From Pedobacter deserti (GTDB taxonomy: Bacteria > Bacteroidota > Bacteroidia > Sphingobacteriales > Sphingobacteriaceae): a DNA stretch of 64,000 nucleotides. Every line of letters begins with the position of its first letter. Positions within the stretch are counted from its first letter, which is position 1. The stretch is taken from contig NZ_JAFMZQ010000001.1 in the NCBI RefSeq assembly GCF_024436415.1, positions 3,162,001 to 3,226,000 of the forward strand, written 5' to 3'. The notes under the pieces are model-generated. The model was not told the DNA's origin. It ran no database searches and saw only the letters and a list, made by a program, of their open reading frames with translations. Positions 1 through 9,600 of this stretch are shown piece by piece. A program made the translations under genes and the position numbers.

Positions 1-632
1 TTGCCTCTCTGAAAATAGTCATTTAGCAAGTGCTCGAATTGGTCTATGACCTCGATATTCGTTTTCTTACGGGTGATAAATTGACGTTGGTAAAAGCGTT
101 CGGAATAGATTAACAACATTTCTAGCTGTGAGATGATGAGTTCATGGCTGAATTTGTCAATATTGGATTGATATTCTTTCTCGATGTTTTTTAGAATTTC
201 AAGGATGGTTTGTTCTTCTTTATCGGATAGAAACAAAGCTTCGCTTGCCGCATAGCCAAAAAAATCGTAGTATCTTATTTTTTTTGCCAAGGCAGTCTGA
301 ATAAGGAAATCTGGATGAATGAGCAATAGCCAACCTGTAGGCTCTACGGTAATATTAGGATCTATTTCTATCTTCAGGAATTGCAAAGGTGAAATGAAAG
401 ACAATACACCTAAGTCGAAATCGTATTGCTGTTGTCCATAATTGAATTTGGCATTCACATTCCGTTTCAATCCAATCGTATAAAAATTTTGTATCCATTT
501 TATATTTTTTTCCTCAAAGGGATACTGCACCTTACTGTAATCGATCAGGCTGATTAACGGATGTTCAGGGCTTGGAAGATGGCAGAAAGTGTGAAATTCT
601 GCGATTGAATTGAGACGGAATGTGTTGTTCAT
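1..632 (-). CDS. AraC-family transcriptional regulator, N-terminal part (cut by window edge)
   Basis: The minus-strand frame is open from an ATG at 630-632 to the left edge, giving about 210 residues beginning MNNTFRLNSIAEFH. It reads as the cupin-like effector-binding half of an AraC regulator of the Bacteroidota type (segments such as FYTIGLKRNVNAKFNYG and LLLIHPDFL); the linker YQRQFITRKK precedes what would be the helix-turn-helix, which lies outside the window. It sits 10 bp downstream of the Atu4866-like gene and in line with the dehydrogenase, so the three are probably one transcript. This pairing of AraC regulator and short-chain dehydrogenase is common in this phylum; the inducer cannot be read from the sequence. 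The family call rests on the overall pattern, since the DNA-binding domain is not visible. Confidence 0.8.
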   Translation of the reverse strand, partial: MNNTFRLNSIAEFHTFCHLPSPEHPLISLIDYSKVQYPFEEKNIKWIQNFYTIGLKRNVNAKFNYGQQQYDFDLGVLSFISPLQFLKIEIDPNITVEPTGWLLLIHPDFLIQTALAKKIRYYDFFGYAASEALFLSDKEEQTILEILKNIEKEYQSNIDKFSHELIISQLEMLLIYSERFYQRQFITRKKTNIEVIDQFEHLLNDYFQRG

Positions 633-642
633 TGTTGGTAAA

Positions 643-900
643 TTACTTATTTTCTTTGTGAAATATCATGCCACCGTGATACAAGGTGCCGTCTATAAAT
701 TCGCCATCTGCCGTAAAGCCTGTGTCGTCCTGGTAGTCGATATGATTGCCGGTCACCTGATAGTCCCCTTGATACGCACTTTCCTTTTGGCATCTTGCTT
801 CGTCATAACGGTTATCACACAATAGATGATGTCGAATATGGCCATCTTCGGTTACCCACATCCCAATGTATTCTTTTGTTTCTTCTATGGTTTTGCCCAT
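643..900 (-). CDS. Atu4866 domain-containing small protein
   Basis: An 85-residue protein with no signal peptide or membrane segment. Its pattern (YIGMWVTEDGHIRHHLL near residues 12-28, then GDYQVTGNHIDYQDDTGFTADGEF and GTLYHGGMIFHKE at the end) matches the Atu4866 family of small beta-rich proteins, for which no biochemical role is established. The alternation of strands and the conserved GxW, DDTGFxADG and GGM motifs fit a small barrel that could bind a ligand; that is an inference. It lies 16 bp downstream of the dehydrogenase and 10 bp upstream of the AraC gene, all on the minus strand, so it is probably co-transcribed and linked to the same inducer or substrate. Full length for the family. 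Confidence 0.8.
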   Translation of the reverse strand: MGKTIEETKEYIGMWVTEDGHIRHHLLCDNRYDEARCQKESAYQGDYQVTGNHIDYQDDTGFTADGEFIDGTLYHGGMIFHKENK

Positions 901-916
901 TGTAACTGTTTTTGGA

Positions 917-1660
917 TTAAAGATTTTTTTGTGCAGTTGGTCTTACCACCATTTCGTTCACATCTACATCATTTGGCTGTGCAATGGCAAACGCCACAGC
1001 TTTAGCGATGGCTTCAGCAGGAAGTAAGTTGGTTCTGAATTGTTCAATAGCCAATTTCTTTAATTCAGGATCCGAAATGGTATTTGGTAGTTCAGATTCC
1101 GTAGCACCCGGTGCCACTAAAGTCACTCGAATATTGCGGCTCACTTCTTGTCTAAGTCCATCTGAAATAGCTCTAACAGCAAATTTGGTAGCACTATAAA
1201 CAGTGGAAGTTGGTCCGACCCAACGATCCCCCACCGAGGTAATGTTTACAAACTGACCGTTATCTTTTGCTTCAAATACAGGCAGTGCCGCAGCAATACC
1301 GTGCAATACCCCTTTTATATTTACATCGACCATACGGTGCCACTCGTCGATTTTATAACTGTTGATCATCGATAAAGGCATCAAACCTGCATTATTAACC
1401 CAAACATCTATTGTTCCAAATTGAGTTACAGCAAAAGCGGCAAAATCAGCTACATTATTTGGATCCGTAACATCCAGCATTTTGTAAATCGCTTCGCCGC
1501 CAGTTGTTTTAATTGCTTCGGCGATGTTTTCTAAATGATCGATACGACGAGCGCCTAAAGCTACTTTAGCGCCCAATGAAGCTAAATGTCGTGCAATCGC
1601 TTCCCCAATTCCGCTGCTGGCTCCTGTAACAGCCACTACTTTTCCTTTGATATTCTCCAT
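917..1660 (-). CDS. SDR-family NAD(P)-dependent oxidoreductase
   Basis: A 247-residue classical short-chain dehydrogenase, cytoplasmic. The cofactor loop TGASSGIG is at residues 12-19, NNAG at 89-92, and the catalytic set is Asn114, Ser142, Tyr155 and Lys159 (VYSATK). Arg38-Arg39 after the second strand (GARR) suggest a preference for NADP(H), an inference from the usual rule for this family. The C-terminal PGATESELP segment is typical of the YdfG/clavaldehyde-type subgroup. The substrate is unknown; these enzymes usually reduce carbonyls or oxidise alcohols. It is the first gene of a probable three-gene transcript with the Atu4866-like gene and the truncated AraC regulator. Confidence 0.93.
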   Translation of the reverse strand: MENIKGKVVAVTGASSGIGEAIARHLASLGAKVALGARRIDHLENIAEAIKTTGGEAIYKMLDVTDPNNVADFAAFAVTQFGTIDVWVNNAGLMPLSMINSYKIDEWHRMVDVNIKGVLHGIAAALPVFEAKDNGQFVNITSVGDRWVGPTSTVYSATKFAVRAISDGLRQEVSRNIRVTLVAPGATESELPNTISDPELKKLAIEQFRTNLLPAEAIAKAVAFAIAQPNDVDVNEMVVRPTAQKNL

Positions 1661-1824
1661 TCTTTTTGTTTTTTATCTATTTACAAATGATAATGCAAAG
1701 ATGGCCAGTAATATTGTAGGGGATGTAGCTCAATCGGTTGGTCTTGTGTCCAAATCGTGAGTGTACTACTACCCTTCAAATATATTCACCGTATTTCTGA
1801 AGGCTTTCTTCATTTACATCAAAT

Positions 1825-2054
1825 CTACAAACGACCTTGATTGAGTAAAGTATAAACAATTGGCTTCCTTGATGATTTGGAGCGTCCCTTAGCTACATCT
1901 TCGTAACCAATCAAACCACTAAATGGTACCTTAAAAGCTGAATTCGACCTGTATGCAAGCTTTATCCTTATTCATCCGGCGTCTGCTCAAAATTTACTAA
2001 AATTGAAATTACCGCATCCTGTAAAAGTTGAGCAAATTGATTGATATTTAACAT
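1825..2054 (-). pseudogene. Frameshifted remnant of a small gene, unrecognised
   Basis: An ATG at 2052-2054 opens a 28-codon frame (MLNINQFAQLLQDAVISI...TPDE) that stops at TAA. A shift at that point gives an open frame running to TAG at 1825-1827 and reading AYRSNSAFKVPFSGLIGYED followed by a Lys/Arg/Ser-rich tail. Together they give about 76 codons with natural-looking composition, as expected of a short gene with one frameshift. The basic tail could suggest nucleic-acid binding, but I do not recognise the family. The flanking stretches 1661-1824 and 2055-2346 hold nothing else I can support except presumed promoters for the dehydrogenase and the plus-strand AraC gene. Seen: two abutting frames; inferred: that they were one gene. 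Confidence 0.33.
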
Positions 2055-2346
2055 ACCAAATATCTACGATTCATCCCCAAACTAAATTAGCCTTTGCTCT
2101 GGCCCTACTTTCTAAATAGCTTATTGTCAGCAGGTTCGTAAGATTCAAAAGGTTATAACTTTTTGAACTATAGCAAAAACATTAGAATAGCGATCGTAAA
2201 GTAAGTTTGAAGATTCCTCTATAGATAATAAGCTATGCTTGGCTCACTAGACTAAATTAAAATTCAGAGCTTCTGAAATTTAAATCCTGGAAGATCCATT
2301 TAACTTGGACGTATCGTCTATCATTCATAACTTGGTCATATACATT

Positions 2347-3162
2347 ATGCAAGAAAGTATTCCAGTCCATCAATTAACTAAATCCTCATTCCTTATATTT
2401 TCGATAGATGGAACAAGTGATGAAACCTTTGATGGCTTGCATCGTCACGATTTCTTTGAAGTAATATGGTTCACTGATGTTGAGCAGGATCAGTTGGTAG
2501 AAATTGACTTCACGCCTTTTCCTGTATATGACAACAGCGTTTGTATTTTAACTCCTGGCCAAGTATTCCGCATGTCGCTAACCACACAAAAAGGTTATGT
2601 AATGGCCTTTTCGAAGGAATTATTTAACGCTATCCTAGAAGATAAACCCTCCTATTTTCCAGGGATAGCTCCTGTGAAAATAAGCCTGGAGAACGAAAAG
2701 CCTCTTAAAATGCTGATTCAACTAATTATAGAAGAATACCATTCAAAGAAAAGAGTATCACTTTTAAAGGCATACTTAAGTGCATTTTTATTTCTTTTAT
2801 TAGAATCATCAATAGAATTCCAAACCGGGTCAAATACTCGTGTTGCGGCATTGCTCAGATACGTTGACCAGTATTATCTAGAGCAACGGGAGCCAACTTT
2901 CTATGCAAATTTGCTTAATATTAGCATTAAGCATTTAAATGCTATTACTAAAAAAGAGCGCGGTTTAACAGTCAAGGAACTTATAATAGAGCGACTACTA
3001 CTGGAAGCTAAACGAGAAATCAGGTTTGGAAAGCTTAGTTTTAAGCAGATTACTTTCAAGCTAATGTTTACTGATCCAGCTTACTTTTCCCGTTTTTTTA
3101 AAAAGCAAACTGGGCTAAGTCCGGAGCAATTCAGAGCGTCACTACCTGTACTTTCTTCGTAA
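2347..3162 (+). CDS. AraC-family transcriptional regulator
   Basis: A 271-residue regulator counted from the ATG at 2347; a TTG at 2305 would add 14 residues, but they look unlike a coding start. The N-terminal half is the cupin-type sensor (LHRHDFFEVIWF, a metal- or ligand-facing HxH pattern near residues 33-42). The C-terminal part holds the two helix-turn-helix units, ending in the family signature FTDPAYFSRFFKKQTGLSPEQFR. The next gene, 72 bp downstream on the same strand, is a Bcr/CflA drug efflux pump, so the regulator most likely controls that pump in response to a small molecule. This is an inference from adjacency. The gene is intact and of normal length for the family. Confidence 0.88.
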   Translation: MQESIPVHQLTKSSFLIFSIDGTSDETFDGLHRHDFFEVIWFTDVEQDQLVEIDFTPFPVYDNSVCILTPGQVFRMSLTTQKGYVMAFSKELFNAILEDKPSYFPGIAPVKISLENEKPLKMLIQLIIEEYHSKKRVSLLKAYLSAFLFLLLESSIEFQTGSNTRVAALLRYVDQYYLEQREPTFYANLLNISIKHLNAITKKERGLTVKELIIERLLLEAKREIRFGKLSFKQITFKLMFTDPAYFSRFFKKQTGLSPEQFRASLPVLSS

Positions 3163-3234
3163 GCGCGATTACTGTGCAAGAGTTACCGCACTTAATCCAT
3201 TTCAACAGGTAATGGTTATGGCGAGCTTTGTATT

Positions 3235-4419
3235 ATGAAAAATTCAAAGCTGATAGTGGTAATACTTGCAGTAATTACTGCTCTTGAATCGTTAAGCATT
3301 GACTTGTATCTTCCGGCATTTACGCAGATTGCTCAGACATTTCATGTTACCATAGGGGATGTGCAAATTTCACTCTCGCTGTTCCTGGCGGGTTTTGCAT
3401 TCGGGCAATTATTCTGGGGCCCATTATCTGACAAGCACGGTAGAAAGCCCATCTTGTTGTGTGGATTAACAATGTTTGTGGTAAGTGCAGTAGTTATCCA
3501 TTTCGTAAAGTATATAGAACTGCTTTGGGTGCTCCGTTTTTTACAGGCTTTTGGTGGATGTGCGGGAATCGTTATGTCCAGAGCAATTGTTGCAGATAGT
3601 TTTGAAAAGAAAGATGCAATAAAGATATTTTCCAGTCAATCTCAGATAAGTGGCATTGCACCAATTATCGCCCCCTTACTGGGAAGTTTGCTCTTAAACT
3701 TCTGGGGCTGGAAAAGCATTTTCTCAGCGATAACATTATTAGGAACCCTTTGTATAATAGCTGTATCGGTCTATATTCCAGAAACCAACATCTCTAAAAA
3801 CAATATAGACAAAGGATTTGGAACATCTCTGACAAAAGTCACGTTCTCTAACAAGCAATTTTTAATATATACAATGGTAGGGTCAATGGCATATAGTGCC
3901 TTGATGCTTTATATATCCAGTGCCCCGTTTATTTTTATGGAAAAGGCTGGATTTAAAGAAATGGAATTTAGTTTAGCCTTTGGCTTCAACTCGCTCGCTC
4001 TGATTTTCGCTTCTTATATAACCCCAAAGTTGTTAGTCTACGTTAGATCTCAAGTCCTGGCATTTTGGGCGAGTATTGCACTTGCACTGTGCTGTGCCAT
4101 GTTTGGGCTAGTAGCGGTTACCGGAACAAACCCTTCAGCCATGATCTTGCTTCTTTTTTTATCGCTGATACCTATCGGAATCCTATTCCCAATAACAACA
4201 GCTTTGGGATTGGAAACTGTTGAAAAAGGAAAAGGTACAGCGGCTGCATTCATCGGATTTATTCAATTATTGCTATCCTTCATGCTATCGACACTAGCTG
4301 GCATTCTACAAAGCGACTCCGTAGCCCCAATGGCCAGCCTTCGTTGTTTTGTCGGTGTCGTAGCAATCTTTCTTGCATACAAGGGTTTATCCCGGACAAA
4401 AAACTTTCGGTACCTGTAA
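3235..4419 (+). CDS. Bcr/CflA-type multidrug efflux MFS transporter
   Basis: A 394-residue inner-membrane protein with about twelve hydrophobic helices. The opening resembles the Bcr/CflA subfamily (SIDLYLPAF at residues 21-29), and the MFS motif A in the loop between helices 2 and 3 is GPLSDKHGRKP, residues 62-72. The helix-4 Arg-containing segment LLWVLRFLQAFGGCAGIVMSRAIV matches the same family. Bcr and CflA export bicyclomycin, chloramphenicol-like drugs or sulfonamides with proton antiport; the substrate here is not known. The AraC gene upstream on the same strand is the probable regulator. Downstream is IS debris rather than another gene. A second, clearly related pump is encoded at 51.4-52.6 kb on the other strand. 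Confidence 0.92.
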   Translation: MKNSKLIVVILAVITALESLSIDLYLPAFTQIAQTFHVTIGDVQISLSLFLAGFAFGQLFWGPLSDKHGRKPILLCGLTMFVVSAVVIHFVKYIELLWVLRFLQAFGGCAGIVMSRAIVADSFEKKDAIKIFSSQSQISGIAPIIAPLLGSLLLNFWGWKSIFSAITLLGTLCIIAVSVYIPETNISKNNIDKGFGTSLTKVTFSNKQFLIYTMVGSMAYSALMLYISSAPFIFMEKAGFKEMEFSLAFGFNSLALIFASYITPKLLVYVRSQVLAFWASIALALCCAMFGLVAVTGTNPSAMILLLFLSLIPIGILFPITTALGLETVEKGKGTAAAFIGFIQLLLSFMLSTLAGILQSDSVAPMASLRCFVGVVAIFLAYKGLSRTKNFRYL

Positions 4420-4436
4420 TAGGTATTTCTTAAGTA

Positions 4437-4797
4437 AGTTAATACATCATGTGCTTACGACGGGTATTTCAGCAAAACTGGTCAGATATTTCGCCAACAT
4501 GCTGACAACCTGTTCCGCATTAAGGTGAAGGCAATTCCGCCGCAAAGTGGTCAGTTTTGACCTACAAATTAGAAGTGTATTAATTGGGTGATTTCCTAAA
4601 GGTGACATGGAACTATCCTTTAAGCCTCGGTGAGAAGAGATGTAAGTCATCAGGATACAAGCCGGATGCTGCTGGAAAATCAGTTGTAGGCCTTTATTTG
4701 AGTTCGTGTGTCAAGGAGATGGGACCTACGGATCAGACAACTTTAAAGTCGCTAACAGAAGTGCCTAGGGTAGCCAGAATAGGATCATTCATTAACT
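4437..4797. mobile_element. Degenerate IS-end-like debris
   Basis: This stretch after the efflux pump has no credible gene. Between about 4465 and 4560 it repeats short motifs of the kind GGTCAG/CTGACC next to TTTCGC or TTCCGC, and the motif TGACCACTTTG, read on the minus strand near 4545, also occurs in the IS end at 4798-4887. Subterminal motif repeats like these are usual at the ends of large bacterial insertion sequences. From 4560 to 4797 only short chance frames are seen. I read it as the scar of one or more deleted elements; the family cannot be settled from this part alone. Confidence 0.4.
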
Positions 4798-4887
4798 GGC
4801 CAGCCCACCCCTGAAGTGAATTTCTTTCGCCGGTCCAAATGTCACCACTTTGCAGCGAAATCAGCTGACCACTTTGAGTGAAATATG
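4798..4887 (+). mobile_element. IS66-type element end, inverted copy of the end at 16.0 kb
   Basis: About 90 nt whose reverse complement matches 16029-16118 with only scattered substitutions. Shared blocks include GTGAATTTCTTTCGCC and CAGCGAAATCAGCTGACC. At the 16 kb copy this sequence lies directly after the stop region of an IS66 transposase C-terminus, so it is the non-coding terminal part of that element. Here the transposase itself is not recognisable. The two copies point in opposite directions and flank uptake locus 1 and the GLPGLI pair. Stretch 4888-5054 shows nothing further that I can support. Confidence 0.6.
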
Positions 4888-5054
4888 AAAGCAGGACGAG
4901 ACACATTGAACAGCGGAAAGAAAACAACGATCAGGACGCCGTAATGAGGTGTTTTTCCTTGATTGTCGGTAACAAATTCCCCCTTTGATACGAATGTGGT
5001 GATAGGATTTTCATGCCTGGTGACCACTTTCTTAACAAGGAAATGCTTTAAATG

Positions 5055-5090
5055 AAAAAAAAGTTCTTAAGGTGTGCCTAAGAACTTTTT
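5055..5090 (-). terminator. Rho-independent terminator of uptake locus 1
   Basis: A perfect 12-bp stem, 5058-5069 paired with 5079-5090 (AAAAAGTTCTTA / TAAGAACTTTTT), with a 9-nt loop that can pair further. On the minus strand it is followed by a run of T. It lies 21 bp after the stop of the susD gene, so it ends the susC-susD transcript. Confidence 0.75.
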
Positions 5091-5110
5091 AATACTAATC
5101 ACTCTTACTA

Positions 5111-6661
5111 TTATTTAGACGTAGGCGCCCAAACACCTTGGAAAAGCGGCAGGCCCCATTGAGGATTAGCTGCAAGCACTTGATTTGCAATTTGCAATCT
5201 GAAATTCGGACCTTCTATATCACTGGTATACACCTTAGAGCCGATTGTGTGCGTAATGCTCGTTTTGCTCCATGGTTTTCCAGTATCATAAACATATCGC
5301 TTAATATCAAGCACGCGATGGAAGCTGCCGATGGGTTGCTCCCGGCGTCTTTCTTTCAAGATTTCGAAAAGCAGGGCATCCTGACTTAAACCTACACCCC
5401 CAGGCAAGTTGGTAACAGCACCTGAGTAACGGTATTTACGAAGTGTATTCAGGTCGGACAGCGCTGTACTAAGGTCATTCAAACGTGCTGCTGCTTCAGC
5501 TTGCATCAAAAGGAGATCAGGATAAGTTAGACCTTGTGAGGAATTCATTTTCCGGTCGCGGTACCATAATGTTCGTATACCATCATCATACTTAATACCA
5601 CCAACGGTTACAGAATATCCCAGGGCCTTTAGCGAAAATAATTTATATCGCCTGTCATTCGTCTTGTCAAACAAGTCCAGGTAGTCCTGAGATGGATAAG
5701 GTGTACCATTTGACACCATTCTGTAAAACAAATTTTCACGATGAACAACTTGTCCTTGAAGCAGATCTGGCGCCTCAAGAGATAGCGTCACTTCTACATC
5801 AGTACCCGGTGCAGGATTGGCCGATGGATTCGGTTTATATGCAAAACTATTGTAATTATAGATCAGGTTATCCACGCTCCCTTTTACAGCAATGGAGCGT
5901 GTCCAGGCTTCCTGGGCATGTTCATGCATTTTTACCCAATCTCTTTTATACATATAAAGTTGAGCCAGCAAAGCATGGGTAGCAGCAAGGTTAGCACGAC
6001 TTGGGTTGGAAACATTTGCCGGTGCTCCGCCCAAGGCATCCTTTAAATCCTGTTCAACCAATGCGAGCGCCTCCGCTGTTGTAGAAAGATCGGGGTTTGC
6101 CACACCAGGGTCTGCCGAAGTACGATACGGCAAAACCTTTGTATTATTTTGTCCATTCGGATTAAACATTGGGCCATAAGTGAGTGTGCCTACCATTAAC
6201 GACCAGGCCCTGCCGGCTTTCGCTTGAGCAGTAATCAGCTTTCCTGTAGCCGATTCTGTGGCATTCAGGCTTTTAACGCCATCGATCACATTGTTAAACA
6301 AGCCCACCGCAAGATAGATACCCGAGTTCCAAGCGAATTGTGGCACCCTTGGATTTTCATAAGGCTGGTTAAAAGTATGGGCTGCATATATATCCACGTT
6401 AGGATGAGTACTGATATACAAGTATTTTGCTTGATTCTCGCTAATCACGTAGTTGTCTCCTAAAAACGGATAAAAGCTTCCGCGATTGCCGTTAATAAAA
6501 TGAAAATCAATTGTTCCATTGTTATTCAACAAATTTTCCAGCTCTTCCACTTTGGACGGAATCAGCTTTCCCACTGGTTTTACATCCAGAAACTTTTTAC
6601 AGGATAAGGTGAGCAGAACGGTTACTGCGAGCACGCTTATTTTTAAATAATTTGTAGTCAT
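5111..6661 (-). CDS. SusD/RagB-family outer-membrane nutrient-binding lipoprotein (locus 1)
   Basis: A 516-residue surface lipoprotein. The signal peptide ends in a lipobox with Cys21 (LLTLSCKKFLDV), and KFLDVKPVGKL is the classic SusD opening. The helical TPR-like core (segments around LAATHALLAQLYMYKRDWVKMHEHA) and the C-terminal LLMQAEAAARLNDLSTALSDLNTLRKYR and EILKERRREQP motifs are SusD hallmarks. SusD caps the SusC barrel and captures the substrate before transport. The gene starts 6 bp after susC and ends at a strong terminator. Its sequence is clearly different from the two other SusD proteins in the window, so the locus probably handles another substrate, which cannot be predicted here; no degradative enzyme is attached to this locus. 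Confidence 0.95.
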   Translation of the reverse strand: MTTNYLKISVLAVTVLLTLSCKKFLDVKPVGKLIPSKVEELENLLNNNGTIDFHFINGNRGSFYPFLGDNYVISENQAKYLYISTHPNVDIYAAHTFNQPYENPRVPQFAWNSGIYLAVGLFNNVIDGVKSLNATESATGKLITAQAKAGRAWSLMVGTLTYGPMFNPNGQNNTKVLPYRTSADPGVANPDLSTTAEALALVEQDLKDALGGAPANVSNPSRANLAATHALLAQLYMYKRDWVKMHEHAQEAWTRSIAVKGSVDNLIYNYNSFAYKPNPSANPAPGTDVEVTLSLEAPDLLQGQVVHRENLFYRMVSNGTPYPSQDYLDLFDKTNDRRYKLFSLKALGYSVTVGGIKYDDGIRTLWYRDRKMNSSQGLTYPDLLLMQAEAAARLNDLSTALSDLNTLRKYRYSGAVTNLPGGVGLSQDALLFEILKERRREQPIGSFHRVLDIKRYVYDTGKPWSKTSITHTIGSKVYTSDIEGPNFRLQIANQVLAANPQWGLPLFQGVWAPTSK

Positions 6662-6667
6662 GGGTCA

Positions 6668-9600
6668 TTAAAATGAGAAGGTGAAACCAAAAAAGAGTTC
6701 AGCCGGCAGGGAAAGCGAATTAACGTTTTCCGGGTCTATATCTGTTCCTTCTGCGGTAATCCGGAAAAGATTTCGGCCCTGCACAAATATCCGGGCATTG
6801 CTCATCTTTAAATGTGAAGCAACTTTGGTCATATTATAAGATAGCGTAACATCACGCAGCCTCGCATAACTCGCATTACCGATTAATACATCCGTATAAG
6901 GAAAATCGAACGAATCTGCGTTAAATGGCCTTAACACCGGATAAATTGTGGTCGCCTCGTCTCCAGCTTTCCTCCAGCGCTGGCCAACGAAACGATTTAA
7001 ATAATTAGAACCCGAAAAGCCATCTTTACGATATTTGTGACCAAGTTTGGCAATAAATAAAGTTGTTAAGTTCCAGTTTTTATAGGTGAACGTGTTTCCT
7101 AAAGACAGGTCGTATTTTGGGCGTAGTGTACCTTGATAGATCAGGTCTGGTATGGTGGCATTAGCGATTTTCATTTTTTCGCCCGCTGCATTATAAGACA
7201 GTACTTCACCTAAGTTATTAAGGCCTGCAAAACGATGCCCCCACAAAGCATCTGCGGGATAACCTTCTGTTAGTATACCGTTAGCAACAGCATAGTCTCC
7301 AATGAAATTTCGATCCAGCTTGAAAGAGGTAACTTTATTGAAATTGTAGGTAAAATTCGGTATTAAATTCCAACGAAAATCTTCAGTTTTAACCACGTCC
7401 ACATTCAGCGACATCTCAATACCATGATTGATCATTGCACCTGCGTTCTTTGTAACGGTTGACAAGCCCATTGTCGGGTCTGCTGTTTCCCTTGCTAAAA
7501 GGTCTGTACTATTTTTCCGGTAATAATCTATGGTGGCATTAACACGGTCATTCCAAAATGACATATCTGCACCTAAATTCACCGTTGCCGTACGTTCCCA
7601 GCGTAGCTGATCATTCGGAGGTGAGGCAACGCCATAAGAAACCCCGCCGGTATTATTATTGAAGTTGCCGACAGATAAAATTAAAAACGGGCCCTGATCT
7701 AAAGAAATATTTCCGTTAATACCGTAAGATGCCCTCAGGTTAAACCTGCTTATGAAGTCGCTTTTAAAAAATGGTTCTTGTCCCATTTTATAGGTACCCC
7801 CAACAGACCACATCGGACGGTATCTGTAATCGGGATCCGTTCCAAAGAAATTGGTCAGGTCCATACGGACACTTCCACTTAAAATAAAACGGTTATCGTA
7901 TTCATACGATGTATTTCCATACCAGGATACAAAACGATTATCCATGTATTGAAAACTTCCTGGATTAAGGGTTATACGTCTTCCAAGTAACATGTCCGAA
8001 TTATAGATGCCGGCATTATAATCCTTTAAATTCATTGGGATAAATGAGCCGGCTATCGGATTGTATCCTACACGGGTCTCGTTTTGATTGTTATCAAAAG
8101 TAAGTTTTCGGATCTCACTTCCAACCAAAGCTGTGATCCGGTGTTTGGTGCCGTTAAACTCCCGGTTTAAATTAAGCTGTGTCCTTACCGTCCAGTTTTG
8201 ATTGACATTTCTCCGCTCATCGATAATGCTTCCATCTGGCAAATAATGATCTGCATTATTTTTGATAGAAGTGGCATCGTTATAAGCTGTCCTCACAGCA
8301 AAGGCATCTGCATCGCGCAGTTCCCTAACATGTGTTGATCCGCGCTGCCAGTTTCCGCCAAATTCTGCATTAAGCCCCGGTAGTATATTTGCACGTAAAA
8401 AGCCACCAAACCGGGTTTGAAAATCGGCCGTCCTGCGTGTTTGTTTATATATATCCTGTAAAGGAACATTGGTCCAGTCTTTCATACCCGGCTTTGTTTT
8501 ATAGGTATCAATTTTATACTGGCTGAGCCCCCAAACAGCAGCAGGATCACCATTTGCGTCGGTTAATGATGTGTATGGCTGTAATATGCTTGTTGATCCG
8601 TAGGCTAATAGATCAGAATAGCCGCTCATTGGTGAAATGTGATTGCTATATACGGCATTGAACGTCATTCCCGCGGTAAGGAATTTTAAAGGTTTCCATT
8701 CATTCTTTATATCAAAAATAAGCCTATTGTAATCGCTGTTGATAAAATTTTCGCGGGTATCCAGTAAGTTAAGGGAAACATTATAATTATTTTTTTCTCC
8801 ACTGCCAGAAATACCTATATTATGCTGGTTACTAATTTCCGGCCGGAAAAAATGATCCTCGAACTGCTGTAAGCCATTCACATTGCGCAGCGCATCAATC
8901 TCTGCCATGGCGGCTGCCTCGGTTATTTTTTTCTCCCTTACCTGCATCATCAGGAAAGTAACCCTACTCATATTTGCTATTGAAATCGTTGAAGGACTAT
9001 TCGGAAATTGGTTATATATATCGAGTTCTGCATCGATATAATCTGAGGTTGAAGAAAGGTTAAGGTCGTTGAGATCTGGCTTTGATACTACATTTAATAA
9101 GCCATTATATGTAATTTTAGGAGCGCCTGCCGCTCCTGATTTTGTGGTCACCACGATTATACCATTTGCGGCACGTGATCCATAAATGGAGGCAGCGACC
9201 GCATCTTTAAGTACAGTGATGCTACTGATGTTTAAAGGATTGATGTTTCCGAGCCCCCCTTCTATCGGGTAACCATCTACCACTACAAGGGGAGTAACTA
9301 CACCTGCGGTGAAGGTAGAAACCCCTCGCACTTCAATATTACCATTTTTATCCAATACTACACCCGTTAGTTGCCCTTCTAATGCCGACCGAAGATCCGT
9401 ATGTAACCTTTCTTCCAGTTTTTCTGTTGTAACCACACCGAAAGAACCGGTTGCCCTTTCCCTTGATATCCTCTGATAACCGGTATTAACGATATCAACT
9501 GTTTGCAAATCTCCCGATGTTAGAACCAGACTGATGGTTCCAAGATTAGCAGCCGCCCTAAGCTCCTTAGGTGCATAACCAAGGAAAGTGATCAATATCG

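Noticed and set aside
2305..2346. TTG start for the AraC gene giving 14 extra residues
   Set aside because: An ATG at 2347 leads directly into the conserved region and the extra residues are unlike the family.
4584..4814. 76-codon plus-strand and 61-67-codon minus-strand frames in the IS debris
   Set aside because: They run through repeat motifs and a known IS end and show no protein-family pattern.
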